From Leptodesmis sichuanensis A121 (GTDB taxonomy: Bacteria > Cyanobacteriota > Cyanobacteriia > Leptolyngbyales > Leptolyngbyaceae), in contig NZ_CP075171.1 of the NCBI RefSeq assembly GCF_021379005.1, positions 2,170,001-2,234,000 on the forward strand: a stretch of DNA of 64,000 bases. The letters are read 5' to 3'. Below are positions 29,011-37,379 of the stretch, piece after piece. The position numbers and the translations under genes are program-made. The notes under the pieces are model-generated. The model had not been told where the DNA came from, did no database searches, and saw nothing but the letters and a program-made list of their open reading frames with translations. Within the stretch, counting starts at the first letter, position 1. Every line of letters starts with the position of its first letter.

Positions 29011-29607
29011 GTGGCTATGACTCGTACTACGGCACCCAATCCTGAAATTTTGACCTTTGAGGAGTACCTGACTTACGACGATGGCACTGATGTTCGGTAT
29101 GAGTTAGTGGATGGGGAGTTAGTAGAAATGCCACCGGAAGCTGATGAGAATTCAGAACTGGCAAGATTTCTGTTTGTAGAACTGCTAAAGCACGTACCCT
29201 TTCAAATGATTTCTTACAAGGAAACGGAAATTGAGGTGAGTGGACGGCGGGCACGGTGCAGACTTCCTGATCTGATTGTCCATAGTGAAGCATCTAAAGC
29301 CGCACTGGCAGGGAAATCTCGTGGCACCATCACACGAGATATGCCCCCTCCGGCACTGGTGATTGAAGTGGTGAGTCCTGGGGTAACCAATCGGATACGG
29401 GATTATCGGCACAAACGGACGGAATATGCAGCGCGATGTATTCCGGAGTACTGGATTGTCGATCCTCAAGAACAGCAGATTACCGTGTGCCAGTGGGTTG
29501 AGGGAGCCTATGAGGATATGGTGTGGCGGGGCAGCGATCGCCTCCAATCTGCGATCGTGCCAGCCTTCACCCTCACCGTTGATCAAATCTTTGCCATGAA
29601 GTCTTAA
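29011..29607 (+). CDS. Uma2-family (DUF820) restriction-like nuclease
   Basis: A 198-residue PD-(D/E)xK-fold protein of the Uma2 family, which is greatly expanded in cyanobacteria. Typical parts are LTFEEYL, VRYELVDGELVEMPP, the metal-site residues in CRLPDLIVHS and ALVIEVVSPG, and EYWIVDPQEQQITV. The start may be GTG at 29011 or the ATG at 29017. Cellular role is not established. It stands alone between unrelated genes. Confidence 0.85.
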   Translation: MAMTRTTAPNPEILTFEEYLTYDDGTDVRYELVDGELVEMPPEADENSELARFLFVELLKHVPFQMISYKETEIEVSGRRARCRLPDLIVHSEASKAALAGKSRGTITRDMPPPALVIEVVSPGVTNRIRDYRHKRTEYAARCIPEYWIVDPQEQQITVCQWVEGAYEDMVWRGSDRLQSAIVPAFTLTVDQIFAMKS

Positions 29608-29642
29608 ATACTTAAATAACTGAGAAACTCGGCTTCTGACGA

Positions 29643-30593
29643 TTAAACTTTTTGGATGAGTTTGCGGCCCAGCAAGCCCTGCGGTCGTACCAGCAGCATG
29701 ATGAACAAAAGGCCGAAGGCGATCGCATCTTTATAAGCCGAATATTCGCCAGGAACAAAGGCTTCGATCAGGCCAATCACCAAGCCCCCCACGACGGCAC
29801 CGGGAATACTGCCCAGGCCACCCAGGACAATTACGGCTAACCCCTTCAGGCCAAATCCAATCCCGAAGTATGGCCCTGCAATACTGACACTGGAGCCGAC
29901 CAGGGTTCCGGCAACTCCGGCGAGAAAACTGCTGACAAAAAAGGTCAGCACAATGAAGCGATCGGGATCAATTCCCAGCAGGCTAGAGGTGGTGGCATCT
30001 TCTGCCACGGCCCGCATGGCCTTACCGTACTTGGTGCCGTTGATTAAATAAGTGAGAACGGTCAGCATCACCCCGGACACCAGAAAGATCACAATTTGCA
30101 CAGTCCGAATGGGAATAGGATTGGCAGCCGTGCCAAAGTTAATCGCTGGGGGCAAATTGCCAAAGGCTCCTGCCGGAAAGGTGTAGTTCTCTGCACCGAC
30201 CAGGTACTGAATCACATTCACAATCACCAGGGCCACACCCAGGCTAGAAACCACCGTCAGCAAGGGATCGGAACCCCGACGACGCAGAGGACGAAAGGCC
30301 AGCCGCTCGATCGCCACTCCCACCAATCCGGCCAACACGCCACTCACCAGGGTTGCCAATCCGAAGGGCAGACTGAAGGGCAATTTGGCGTTGGCCAGCA
30401 AGCCATTAAAGCCAGTTGCTCCACCCATCAGGAAGTAGGTGAAGTAGGCTCCTAACGTAAATACTGCCCCGTGGGCAAAGTTGATAATGCCCAGGATGGA
30501 AAACACCAGGGTATAGCCCAGCGCAAAGATGGCATAAACACTGCCGATCGACAGACCATTCAGAATATTTTGCAGGAATAGGGTGAGCGTCAT
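29643..30593 (-). CDS. Branched-chain/neutral amino acid ABC permease, LivH type
   Basis: A 316-residue membrane protein with about eight helices. LNGLSIGSVYAIFALGYTLVFSILGIIN is split here as LNGLSIGSVYAIFALGY and TLVFSILGIINFAHG, which mark the LivH/NatD permease start. Near 225, VAGTLVGSS precedes the coupling helix region LKGLAVIVLGGLGSIPGAVVG. It would be one of two permeases of an amino acid (or urea) importer. None of the other subunits is adjacent, which is common in cyanobacteria for the Nat system. Confidence 0.85.
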   Translation of the reverse strand: MTLTLFLQNILNGLSIGSVYAIFALGYTLVFSILGIINFAHGAVFTLGAYFTYFLMGGATGFNGLLANAKLPFSLPFGLATLVSGVLAGLVGVAIERLAFRPLRRRGSDPLLTVVSSLGVALVIVNVIQYLVGAENYTFPAGAFGNLPPAINFGTAANPIPIRTVQIVIFLVSGVMLTVLTYLINGTKYGKAMRAVAEDATTSSLLGIDPDRFIVLTFFVSSFLAGVAGTLVGSSVSIAGPYFGIGFGLKGLAVIVLGGLGSIPGAVVGGLVIGLIEAFVPGEYSAYKDAIAFGLLFIMLLVRPQGLLGRKLIQKV

Positions 30594-30743
30594 GCGGGAG
30601 AATCATTGAGAGTCCTCAGAACCAGACTTTACCTTATTCCAGGAAAACTTTGGTGATTGGCCATCACTTCGTTATCAGCTATGAATCAGGGCTGTTCACA
30701 AAGGACAGAGGAAGGGCGAAGGACAATCGCCAGTCATCTGACT

Positions 30744-31781
30744 TCAAATAATCGCCGCTATTAATTTCTCGGCTCCATAGCGCACTGGATCAGTACAGGG
30801 CAGACCCGTGGCGATCGCCATCTGTTCAATCGCCTGTTCGGCATCGAATTCATTCAGGTGATGGGTATTCAGGGCGATCGCGGCGACTTTGGCTGGGGGA
30901 AAGGCTCCTCCTGCTGTGGTAACAGCTTCGTAGAGATGAATCACCTCGCGCAGGGGGGGGATGGCAATCTCAGGCAGCCGGGATAAGTGAGTTTGTCCGG
31001 CCCGATGTACCAGGATCAGATGCGTGGGCTGACTGCCCCGGATTAAGGGCAGGGTGGCAGTAGAGGAGGGATTAATCAAAGAACCCTGGCCTTCGATATG
31101 CAAAATATCGAAATCAGGACCAAATTGCATCACCATTTGTTCCACGGCACCAGAAGCGAAGTCTACCCGAATCGCATCCAGGGCAATTCCATCTCCGGCG
31201 ATCATCAATCCCGCCTGCCCGGTGGCCAGGAATTTTGACCGTAATCCTCGCTGTTGGGCTGCTTGATGCAATTGCAGACTGGTGGACATTTTACCGATCG
31301 CCATATCGGTTCCGACCGTCAGTACCCGCAGGCAAGATAGTTTGCTGGCCTGCCCTGTACCCACCACCAGACCGGGAGGTTCCTGGCGCATATCCCAGAG
31401 CCATTGTCCGGGTTGCAACAAGGATCTGAATTCTGGATCCGCCATTAACCGAGTATGCAGTCCGTTGGCAATGGAAAGGCCCGCTGCGATCGCCTGTTTC
31501 AACTCTGATCGCCACTCATCCGGCAAAGCTCCGCCTGTGGGCGCGATCCCGATCGCCAGCACATCCGGTTGATAGGGCAGAGCATCGGCAACGGAAGCGA
31601 CGATCGGAACGGCACGGGGAATTCCGGTTAATTCAACCAGGGACTCTCCAGCACAGTCGCGATCGATCACTGCAACGACTTCCGCCTCGCTATACCGCAA
31701 AAGAGCCAACCCTGTTTTACCTTTATTGCCGCGAATGCCCTCATGTAACAGGATCGCCAACCGCTGATCGGGTTTAAGCAT
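30744..31781 (-). CDS. DUF1611 protein, DgcN-like N-acyltransferase
   Basis: A 345-residue DUF1611 protein. An N-terminal Rossmann-like domain (LAILLHEGIRGNKGKTGLAL) is followed by a P-loop domain with VGTDMAIGKMSTSLQLHQAA near 170 and FDILHIEGQGSLINPSS near 235. Members named DgcN acetylate D-glutamate and work with the epimerase DgcA in D-glutamate use. Here a DgcA-like epimerase is encoded about 2 kb away on the same strand (33737-34813), with a peptidase and an inhibitor gene between. The pathway role is inference from that pairing. Confidence 0.75.
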   Translation of the reverse strand: MLKPDQRLAILLHEGIRGNKGKTGLALLRYSEAEVVAVIDRDCAGESLVELTGIPRAVPIVASVADALPYQPDVLAIGIAPTGGALPDEWRSELKQAIAAGLSIANGLHTRLMADPEFRSLLQPGQWLWDMRQEPPGLVVGTGQASKLSCLRVLTVGTDMAIGKMSTSLQLHQAAQQRGLRSKFLATGQAGLMIAGDGIALDAIRVDFASGAVEQMVMQFGPDFDILHIEGQGSLINPSSTATLPLIRGSQPTHLILVHRAGQTHLSRLPEIAIPPLREVIHLYEAVTTAGGAFPPAKVAAIALNTHHLNEFDAEQAIEQMAIATGLPCTDPVRYGAEKLIAAII

Positions 31782-31816
31782 AGTGATGTATAAAAACTTG
31801 GCTAAGGAACGATAAG

Positions 31817-31846
31817 GCTCTGGGAAGCTCTGGGAAGCTCTGGGAA
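31817..31846. repeat. Three perfect tandem copies of GCTCTGGGAA
   Basis: A 10-bp unit is repeated three times without mismatch. It lies upstream of the DUF1611 gene start, in its likely 5' region, and before the PEP-CTERM remnant on the other strand. Confidence 0.9.
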
Positions 31847-31895
31847 GGGATGGTTAAGATCCTGACAATTTGAGGTGGTGTGATCCTGCCCTATT

Positions 31896-32108
31896 TTGCT
31901 ACCAGTATATTTCGCGTTGTCAATCTTATTCGTCTCAGTTGAGGACTATTATGCGTCATGGTTTGTGCAAACGATGACTCAAGCGGCGGGCGGAAACGGC
32001 AGTACTGCTGCCCCTGAACCCGCCACGATCGCTGGCCTTGCTCTGGCGGCAGGGGCAATGGTCGCGGCTCGTCGTCGCCAAAAGCAGAAAAGCGCAGCCC
32101 AGGAATGA
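31896..32108 (+). pseudogene. PEP-CTERM sorting-signal remnant
   Basis: A 70-codon frame ending in a complete PEP-CTERM signal: PEPATIAGLALAAGAMV, then ARRRQKQ. Such a signal normally ends a much longer secreted protein that an exosortase processes. Here only about 45 residues precede it and there is no signal peptide or strong start (TTG at 31896, or an ATG at 31974 giving 44 residues). The likeliest reading is the 3' end of a decayed gene. A very short real protein cannot be excluded. Confidence 0.5.
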
Positions 32109-32207
32109 GTCTTTCCTGAAAACCGTTTAAATCGGTATTCCAAAGGTCGAAGGCAGAAGACAAGAAGTAAGAGGCTCCTTCCGCCTTCTGCCTGAATTGC
32201 AGATTAC

Positions 32208-33119
32208 CTAGCCGAAGTTTCCGGTGTCGATCCATTCATTCTTGATCAAAGACCACCAGTCAACCGCCAGACCGTTCAGGACATACTGGTAGGGTAGCCA
32301 GCCATACCCCTTGTCCCCCCAAGTTGTTCCCCAGGAGTTACGGATGAGTAAGGCTCCTGTGGTTTCAACTCCCCCAGCATTAGTGTTCTTAATCTTGATC
32401 GTGTCGTTATAGCCAACAGCATCGACGGCATGACCGCCCAAAACTTTTTCTCCTGATGCTGGATAGGGAATCTTGCCGCCATTGCTGTTAGCCTGAGCGA
32501 TTGAGTCATAGACCGTAAAACCGAACATGGCGGGCAACCCATTTGACAAATATGTTTTAATGTCATTCAGCAATTTGTCTTTAGGCGTTCCTGACGGATC
32601 AAGCCGATAGTAGGAGATGGCCTGATAGTTTTGGGCAAAAGCATAGAGAAAAGCCGAAGGCTCTTTATCAAAGTCTGCAGTGCGGTAGGGATAGTATTCT
32701 TCAGGAGGAACCCCAAACAGGGTCAGAGCTGCCGCCGTGGATCGCAAAAACGCTCCCGTATCTCCTGTCCACTTCAGGTAATTGCGGGTCACTTTATAGA
32801 GGAAGAGCCGAGAAGCATCAATATGTTTATTAAATGCTCGTCGCTGAAAATACTCAAGCAGACCGATGCCTGCATGAGCGGTACACGAGCCAATATTGCC
32901 CTGATCTTCAATCGGAGAACACCAGTCCTTTAAGTCCACACTGGGCGGCAGGGAAGAGGAAGGGCCAAGCGCGCCAACCTTATCCAGCATACTCTTGACT
33001 GACGGTTGCTTAAGAGCTTCGAGTTTGGCCGGAACTTGATCGGTGCGGGGAGTAATATCTCGGATATCGGGGTAGTCCCGTAGCCATCCCATACCGGGAA
33101 TAACGAATTCTTGAGACAT
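32208..33119 (-). CDS. Papain-like C1 family cysteine peptidase
   Basis: A 303-residue C1 peptidase. The catalytic Cys lies in EDQGNIGSCTAHAG (about 88, with the preceding Gln as oxyanion residue), the His in GGHAVDAVGYND (about 240) and the Asn in IRNSWGTTWGDKGYGW (about 265). The N-terminus FVIPGMGWLRDYPDIRD is typical of the bacterial, pro-region-poor members. No signal peptide is visible, so the enzyme may be cytoplasmic. I chose the ATG at 33119, 10 bp after AAAGGTGG. A GTG four codons earlier overlaps that ribosome site. Upstream on the same strand is a chagasin-type inhibitor gene. Confidence 0.88.
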   Translation of the reverse strand: MSQEFVIPGMGWLRDYPDIRDITPRTDQVPAKLEALKQPSVKSMLDKVGALGPSSSLPPSVDLKDWCSPIEDQGNIGSCTAHAGIGLLEYFQRRAFNKHIDASRLFLYKVTRNYLKWTGDTGAFLRSTAAALTLFGVPPEEYYPYRTADFDKEPSAFLYAFAQNYQAISYYRLDPSGTPKDKLLNDIKTYLSNGLPAMFGFTVYDSIAQANSNGGKIPYPASGEKVLGGHAVDAVGYNDTIKIKNTNAGGVETTGALLIRNSWGTTWGDKGYGWLPYQYVLNGLAVDWWSLIKNEWIDTGNFG

Positions 33120-33143
33120 GATTTTATCCACCTTTTGGGTAAT

Positions 33144-33217
33144 TTAAACCAAGTTCAGCTAGAGAACGATCGCTTTCCGCTCAGAGAAACGATGATTCTG
33201 GACTTGGACAAGGTTTA
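33144..33217 (-). repeat. Dispersed 70-bp repeat, copy 2
   Basis: Read on the minus strand this is TAAACCTTGTCCAAGTCCAG, then a middle with TTTCTCTGAGCGG and GTTCTCTAGCTG, then AACTTGGTTTAAA. It matches copy 3 at 51478-51553 at most positions. The ends CCAAGTCCAG and CTGAACTTGG are nearly complementary and could form a hairpin. It lies between the chagasin gene and the C1 peptidase gene, within their possible shared transcript. Confidence 0.7.
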
Positions 33218-33267
33218 GATTGCTATGACACGATGTTAATTTGTCCTGACAAATTCTCTAGTGTTCC

Positions 33268-33302
33268 TTCACTTAACGTTGCCAGTTTTCACTTAACGTT
33301 GC
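33268..33302. repeat. Tandem duplication over chagasin gene stop
   Basis: TTCACTTAACGTTGC occurs at 33268-33282 and 33288-33302, a 20-bp period. The chagasin gene stop codon (33293-33295) lies in the right copy. The left copy sits just after the gene end. Confidence 0.8.
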
Positions 33303-33730
33303 ACAGTTACGGTGACGGCAAAGCGATCGGTGATGGACGAATCCCCTTCCCAGGAACGCCAGAGTTTCAGTCGAAGTTTTTCTGTGCCAGTTCGACGGGC
33401 TTGAAACCTCAGAATGCGCTGCCCTCCCGCTCCAACCAGTCCGGGTTTAGCCGTGGTCACGTATTCAGACGATTTAAGAACAAGGAGGGGCTGGGAAGAC
33501 GGTTCAACGGCCCACTTATAGCCTGTAGTTGGGTTTTCCGGCAGGGCAATGGTCAGGGTCTGGCTGACACGGATCGAAATGGATTTGCCGTTATCGGCTT
33601 GAGTCAGGGTTAATCTTGAACCTGGGTTGCTGCTCACCGAGACAGGACTGGTAGCGGCACAGGAGGATGAATAAACAGGAAGAAGCCCACAGAACAGGGC
33701 CAGCAATAGAGTGACGATAACTTTCATCAT
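33293..33730 (-). CDS. Chagasin-type (I42) cysteine peptidase inhibitor, secreted
   Basis: A 145-residue protein with a signal peptide (MKVIVTLLLALFCGLLPVY, cleavage after about 26) and a chagasin fold. The three loops that plug papain-like active sites are present: NPTTGYKW (about 67-74), GLVGAGGQR (about 97-105) and LWRSWEG (about 123-129). The inhibitor should act outside the plasma membrane. It starts 6 bp after the stop of the DgcA-like epimerase gene and precedes the C1 peptidase gene by about 170 bp. The neighbouring peptidase is the obvious candidate target, but that enzyme lacks a visible signal peptide. Confidence 0.85.
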   Translation of the reverse strand: MMKVIVTLLLALFCGLLPVYSSSCAATSPVSVSSNPGSRLTLTQADNGKSISIRVSQTLTIALPENPTTGYKWAVEPSSQPLLVLKSSEYVTTAKPGLVGAGGQRILRFQARRTGTEKLRLKLWRSWEGDSSITDRFAVTVTVQR

Positions 33731-33736
33731 GGTTAA

Positions 33737-34813
33737 TCAGGATTGGATATATCCGCGACTCACTCCCAGTCCCGGTTGAGTGGTCGGCACAACGCGCCCC
33801 TGTTGAAAATTGGCCCCCGTAAAGGGATCATCCACCAGATTCAGGTGGCTATCCAGATCAACGTAATCGGCCAGGGGAGAGAGATGAGCCAGGGCTGTAT
33901 TGGCCAGAGTGCTATCGGAGTAGCAGCCAAACATCACTTTTAAGCCACAGGCACGGGCAGTATGAATCATCCGCAGTGCTTCCGATAAGCCGCCTGACTT
34001 CATTAATTTGATATTAATACCGTGAACCCGATCGCTGAGCGGCAAAATATCGTAACTGGTAAAGCAGCTTTCATCTACAAAAATCGGTAATGGGGATTGC
34101 TGGTAAAGTTCGGCCAGCTCTCCCTCCTGGCCCTTAGCCAGCGGTTGTTCCAGGTATTGCACCCCCTGGTCAGCTAACCAGTGAGACATCAAGATGGCCT
34201 GTTCTAAGGTCCACCCTCCGTTCGCATCCACGCTAACCTGGGAGAGGTGAGGAGCCGTTTGTTTGACTGCCAGCAGCATTGCCTGATCGGCAGCAATTCC
34301 TTGAGGACTACCCAACTTCACTTTCAATGCCTGAATACCGTGAAACGGCAGGGCGATCGTGCCCTCTCCCAGCCAATTTTTCACCCGCTGGGCCGCTTCC
34401 TCCGGTGAACTGATGCCGATTGTTACCGAGGTATAGGGAATGCGATCGCGATCCAGCCCCCACAGTTTCCAGAGTGGCAAATCTGCCTGTTTACCCAGCC
34501 AATCGTGCAGGGCCATATCCAGGGCAGCTCTGGCCGCAGAAGGTAAGCGGGCATCTTGCATCAACTGTTCGATGCGTTGCCGTTCCAGGGGACTGAGTGC
34601 CTTCAGCAAGGGAGCAATTTTTTGCAGCGATCGCCCGATCGTCTCCGTCGTCTGAGGATTTTCCCCGATCGAGAACGGTGAGGCTTCCCCCCAGCCCCGA
34701 ATCCCCTCATGTTCCACCTCTACCCAGATATTGGTGGTTGCAGTGGTAGTACCCCGGCTAATGGTCAAAGCAAATCGTTTGTGGACGGTAAAAACAGCGA
34801 CACGCAGGTGCAT
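33737..34813 (-). CDS. Dipeptide epimerase / DgcA-like enolase-superfamily enzyme
   Basis: A 358-residue mandelate-racemase-type enolase-superfamily protein. The active-site Lys pair is expected at LKVKLG (about 166) and NIKLMKSGGL (about 265). Metal ligands are the Asp of VDANGGW (about 196), the Glu of EQPLAKGQ (about 222) and the Asp of FVDESCF (about 245). Close families are L-Ala-D/L-Glu epimerase (cell-wall peptide recycling) and DgcA (N-acetyl-glutamate racemase). The DUF1611 gene nearby favours the second. It heads a leftward group with the chagasin gene. Confidence 0.82.
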   Translation of the reverse strand: MHLRVAVFTVHKRFALTISRGTTTATTNIWVEVEHEGIRGWGEASPFSIGENPQTTETIGRSLQKIAPLLKALSPLERQRIEQLMQDARLPSAARAALDMALHDWLGKQADLPLWKLWGLDRDRIPYTSVTIGISSPEEAAQRVKNWLGEGTIALPFHGIQALKVKLGSPQGIAADQAMLLAVKQTAPHLSQVSVDANGGWTLEQAILMSHWLADQGVQYLEQPLAKGQEGELAELYQQSPLPIFVDESCFTSYDILPLSDRVHGINIKLMKSGGLSEALRMIHTARACGLKVMFGCYSDSTLANTALAHLSPLADYVDLDSHLNLVDDPFTGANFQQGRVVPTTQPGLGVSRGYIQS

Positions 34814-34911
34814 AGGCTCAAGAAATTCACTGGGGAACTAATTAGCAACTTTTCCAGACTTAATCAAATTAGCATTTGCTCACTTCATATTCCGACTGGT
34901 TGGAATTGTCT

Positions 34912-36192
34912 ATGTGGACTCGTTTGCCAAAATCTGGTTTCCGCTTCAATAAAAAATGGTTAGTTCTGCTGATTCTCAGCAGCCTGACGGTGCTCTGGTT
35001 ATGGAGTGGGGCGGCTATCATGTCAAAAGCGGCCTCTCCCCAAGAAAAAGTGTTTGAGCAGGTCTGGAAAACCGTTAATGACAATTTTTTTGATCCCAAA
35101 TTTAATGGGACAGATTGGCAGGCTCTCCAGGAAAAATACCGCCCTCAAGCCACCAAAACCCGATCGCGGGAAGAGTTATCCAATGTCATCAACCAGATGT
35201 TGGCTGAATTGAAAACTTCCCATACTCGCTTCTACACTCCCGATGAAACTGCTTATTATCAGCTTCTAGGAATTTTTCAGCCTCGCAGCCGAGAGCTACA
35301 AAAACTCCCTAAAGATATTTTTCCCAGAGGCAAACTGGAGTATAGTGGCATCGGGATTTTCACCAAAACAGTCAACGAAAAAATATTTATTAGTGGCGTT
35401 TTAGAAGGAACTCCTGCGGCACAGGCAGGTTTACAAATCGGAGATGAAATTCTCAGTGCTGATGGACAACCCTTTCAACCCGTGCGATCGTTTGCAGGCA
35501 AAGTCGATACACCCGTTAAATTAATGATTCAGAAAACGGCAGATCCGGCAACTCGCCAGGAAGTAACCGTTACGCCCAAACTGCTCGATCCGCTCACCAT
35601 GTTTCTGGATGTACAAAAGGCCAGCACTCAAATCATCCAGCGGAATGGCAAGAAGATTGGCTATGTGCATCTCTGGTCCTATGCCGGAGATCAGTATCAG
35701 GAACAACTGGAAGAAGATTTAATTTATGGCAAGTTGAGGGCTGCGGATGGGCTAGTGCTGGATCTGCGCGACGGTTGGGGTGGTGCGCCACTGACGGCAC
35801 TGAATATCTATACAGCTCGTGGCCCCAGCCTCACCAGTATTGGCAGAGATGGTAGACGGATGACTTATCAACCCAGTTGGAATAAACCCGTCGTCATGCT
35901 GGTCAACGAAGGCAGCCGCAGTGCCAAGGAAATTCTCGCCTACGGCTTTCAGCAGTATAAGATTGGCAAAGTGATTGGCACCAAAACTCCAGGGGCCGTG
36001 GTCGCGGGTCGGGCTTTTCTGATGCAGGATGGGAGTTTACTGTATCTCGCAGTTGCAGATGTCTATCTGGACAACAATTTGCGTTTGGAAGGAAAAGGTG
36101 TTACCCCAGACATTGAGGTGCCGTTCTCCGTGGAATATGCTCAGGGCAAGGATCCACAGAAGGAGCGGGCGATCGCGGAGGCAATTCGCTAG
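34912..36192 (+). CDS. S41 family (C-terminal processing type) peptidase
   Basis: A 426-residue peptidase with an N-terminal membrane anchor or signal (KWLVLLILSSLTVLWLW, about 14-30). A helical region follows, then a PDZ domain (about 140-220; GIGIFTKTVNEKIFISGVLE, AAQAGLQIGDEILSADG). The S41 core carries the nucleophile serine in NEGSRSAKEILAYGF (about 335) and a lysine in VIGTKTPGAV (about 358). Relatives cut C-terminal tails of periplasmic or lumenal proteins. I chose the ATG at 34912, because it gives a compact signal; the frame extends to 34876. Confidence 0.85.
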   Translation: MWTRLPKSGFRFNKKWLVLLILSSLTVLWLWSGAAIMSKAASPQEKVFEQVWKTVNDNFFDPKFNGTDWQALQEKYRPQATKTRSREELSNVINQMLAELKTSHTRFYTPDETAYYQLLGIFQPRSRELQKLPKDIFPRGKLEYSGIGIFTKTVNEKIFISGVLEGTPAAQAGLQIGDEILSADGQPFQPVRSFAGKVDTPVKLMIQKTADPATRQEVTVTPKLLDPLTMFLDVQKASTQIIQRNGKKIGYVHLWSYAGDQYQEQLEEDLIYGKLRAADGLVLDLRDGWGGAPLTALNIYTARGPSLTSIGRDGRRMTYQPSWNKPVVMLVNEGSRSAKEILAYGFQQYKIGKVIGTKTPGAVVAGRAFLMQDGSLLYLAVADVYLDNNLRLEGKGVTPDIEVPFSVEYAQGKDPQKERAIAEAIR

Positions 36193-36303
36193 ATTGGAAA
36201 TAGCGATCGCCGTTGTCACACCCAGGCAATCTGACGGGCATTTCGCAAGCCAAAATCCAAAATGGTATCCCTTCCCTCCGGAGTAACTGGAGGAGGTATT
36301 GAA

Positions 36304-36903
36304 ATGAGAAAATTAATTGCCAGCTTAGGACTGTGTTTAGGGTTAGTAGTTGGTTCTACAACTCCAGCCTGGGCGGTATTGCCCGTCACGGTTAGCCCCA
36401 ACTCCAACACGGAATGGTCCAAGGTGGTGCAGGATCCGTTCGATGGCCCGATCGTGTATGACCGCAACTATGATACGGGGGGTAGTTTTGCCTTTGTCAG
36501 TAGCTGGTCGAAGCAGGGCATCCGGGCTACCTATACGGACTGTCGAACGGATTTAGTCGGCTATGTTCCGGCATGGCGCAGACCCTGGGGCTTGGGCCTC
36601 GGCTTTGGTCGTGGTTTTGGTCGCATCTGGGGAGGACTCTCGTTTCCCTATGAGGAACCGATTTACCGTCGCTCCTGTGAAACCCAGTCTCCCAAAGCAA
36701 TCCGGTTCGCCATTAACGGCCAGCAGTACACTTACGAAAATGGCGTTGTTTCCCCGGAACTGGCGGCTGCTCTGAAAAGCGCTCCATCGGAAAACCTGAC
36801 CATTCGCCTGATCTGGGACAATGGCGCGACGACGGATATAGCGATCGGCAAAGGTACCGTAGAAGCCTGGAAGACTATTTTCAGTGGCACCAGTCCCCGC
36901 TAG
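36304..36903 (+). CDS. Secreted hypothetical protein
   Basis: A 199-residue protein of no family I recognise. The signal peptide is clear (MRKLIASLGLCLGLVVGSTTPAWA, split site after AWA). The mature part has two Cys (DCRTDL and RSCETQ), a Gly/Arg/Trp-rich centre (GLGLGFGRGFGRIWGG) and a C-terminal module with FAINGQQYTYENGVVSPELAAAL. A perfect GGAGG lies 8 bp before the ATG at 36304, which fixes the start. It follows the S41 gene in the same direction by about 110 bp. Confidence 0.75.
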   Translation: MRKLIASLGLCLGLVVGSTTPAWAVLPVTVSPNSNTEWSKVVQDPFDGPIVYDRNYDTGGSFAFVSSWSKQGIRATYTDCRTDLVGYVPAWRRPWGLGLGFGRGFGRIWGGLSFPYEEPIYRRSCETQSPKAIRFAINGQQYTYENGVVSPELAAALKSAPSENLTIRLIWDNGATTDIAIGKGTVEAWKTIFSGTSPR

Positions 36904-37065
36904 GTGCTGTTAGTACCCTTAGTCACACTCCGCGCCCGATCTTTCAATAGTTCAGACAAAAGAAATATATAGTTTTGTTGAAGAGCCTGCCTCTGGAGAG
37001 AGGGATTTTGGGTAAGCAAATTTTCAGAATGATGTCGAAGTTTATCAACTAATTGGAGCATCATT

Positions 37066-37278
37066 ATGGCTAACCAAAATGAAGAAATGAAGACTCAAAG
37101 AGAAGAAGATGCGGGTACTCCTAAAGCATCTGGTGATTATCAAACCCCTTTAAATGAAAGCGAACGCAAGACTGGTATGGCTGTGCCTACAGGCGGTAAA
37201 GAATCTGCAACTCCTGAATCGGGCAGCAGCGACACCCTCGTAGAAGGTAGCCCTAACCAGGGAACTGAAAAGCGCTAA
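37066..37278 (+). CDS. Small hydrophilic, likely disordered protein
   Basis: A 70-residue protein without hydrophobic segments, rich in Glu, Gly, Ser, Thr and Lys (for example MKTQREEDAGTPKASGDYQ). It resembles short stress-type hydrophilins in composition only; no motif was recognised. TTGGAGC lies before the ATG, and the gene ends 43 bp before a strong hairpin, so it looks like a genuine single-gene unit. Confidence 0.55.
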   Translation: MANQNEEMKTQREEDAGTPKASGDYQTPLNESERKTGMAVPTGGKESATPESGSSDTLVEGSPNQGTEKR

Positions 37279-37320
37279 GGGTTGCTCTAGCGGGTAGTCA
37301 GAAGTTAAGGCATTGAAGTA

Positions 37321-37351
37321 AAAGCGATCGCTCTTGTAGAGCGATCGCTTT
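37321..37351. terminator. 13-bp perfect hairpin between convergent genes
   Basis: AAAGCGATCGCTC pairs perfectly with GAGCGATCGCTTT around a 5-base loop. It lies between the small hydrophilic gene and the convergent prolyl oligopeptidase gene. Each arm includes a HIP1 octamer. The short A/T ends on both sides fit a two-way terminator. Confidence 0.8.
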
Positions 37352-37379
37352 TCTGTTTCCAGCTATTTCCCATCAATTT

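Noticed and set aside
37321-37351. Palindromes GCGATCGC as possible CRISPR or operator repeats
   Set aside because: The octamer is scattered through genes all over the window (HIP1); no regularly spaced direct repeats with unique spacers exist, so no CRISPR array.
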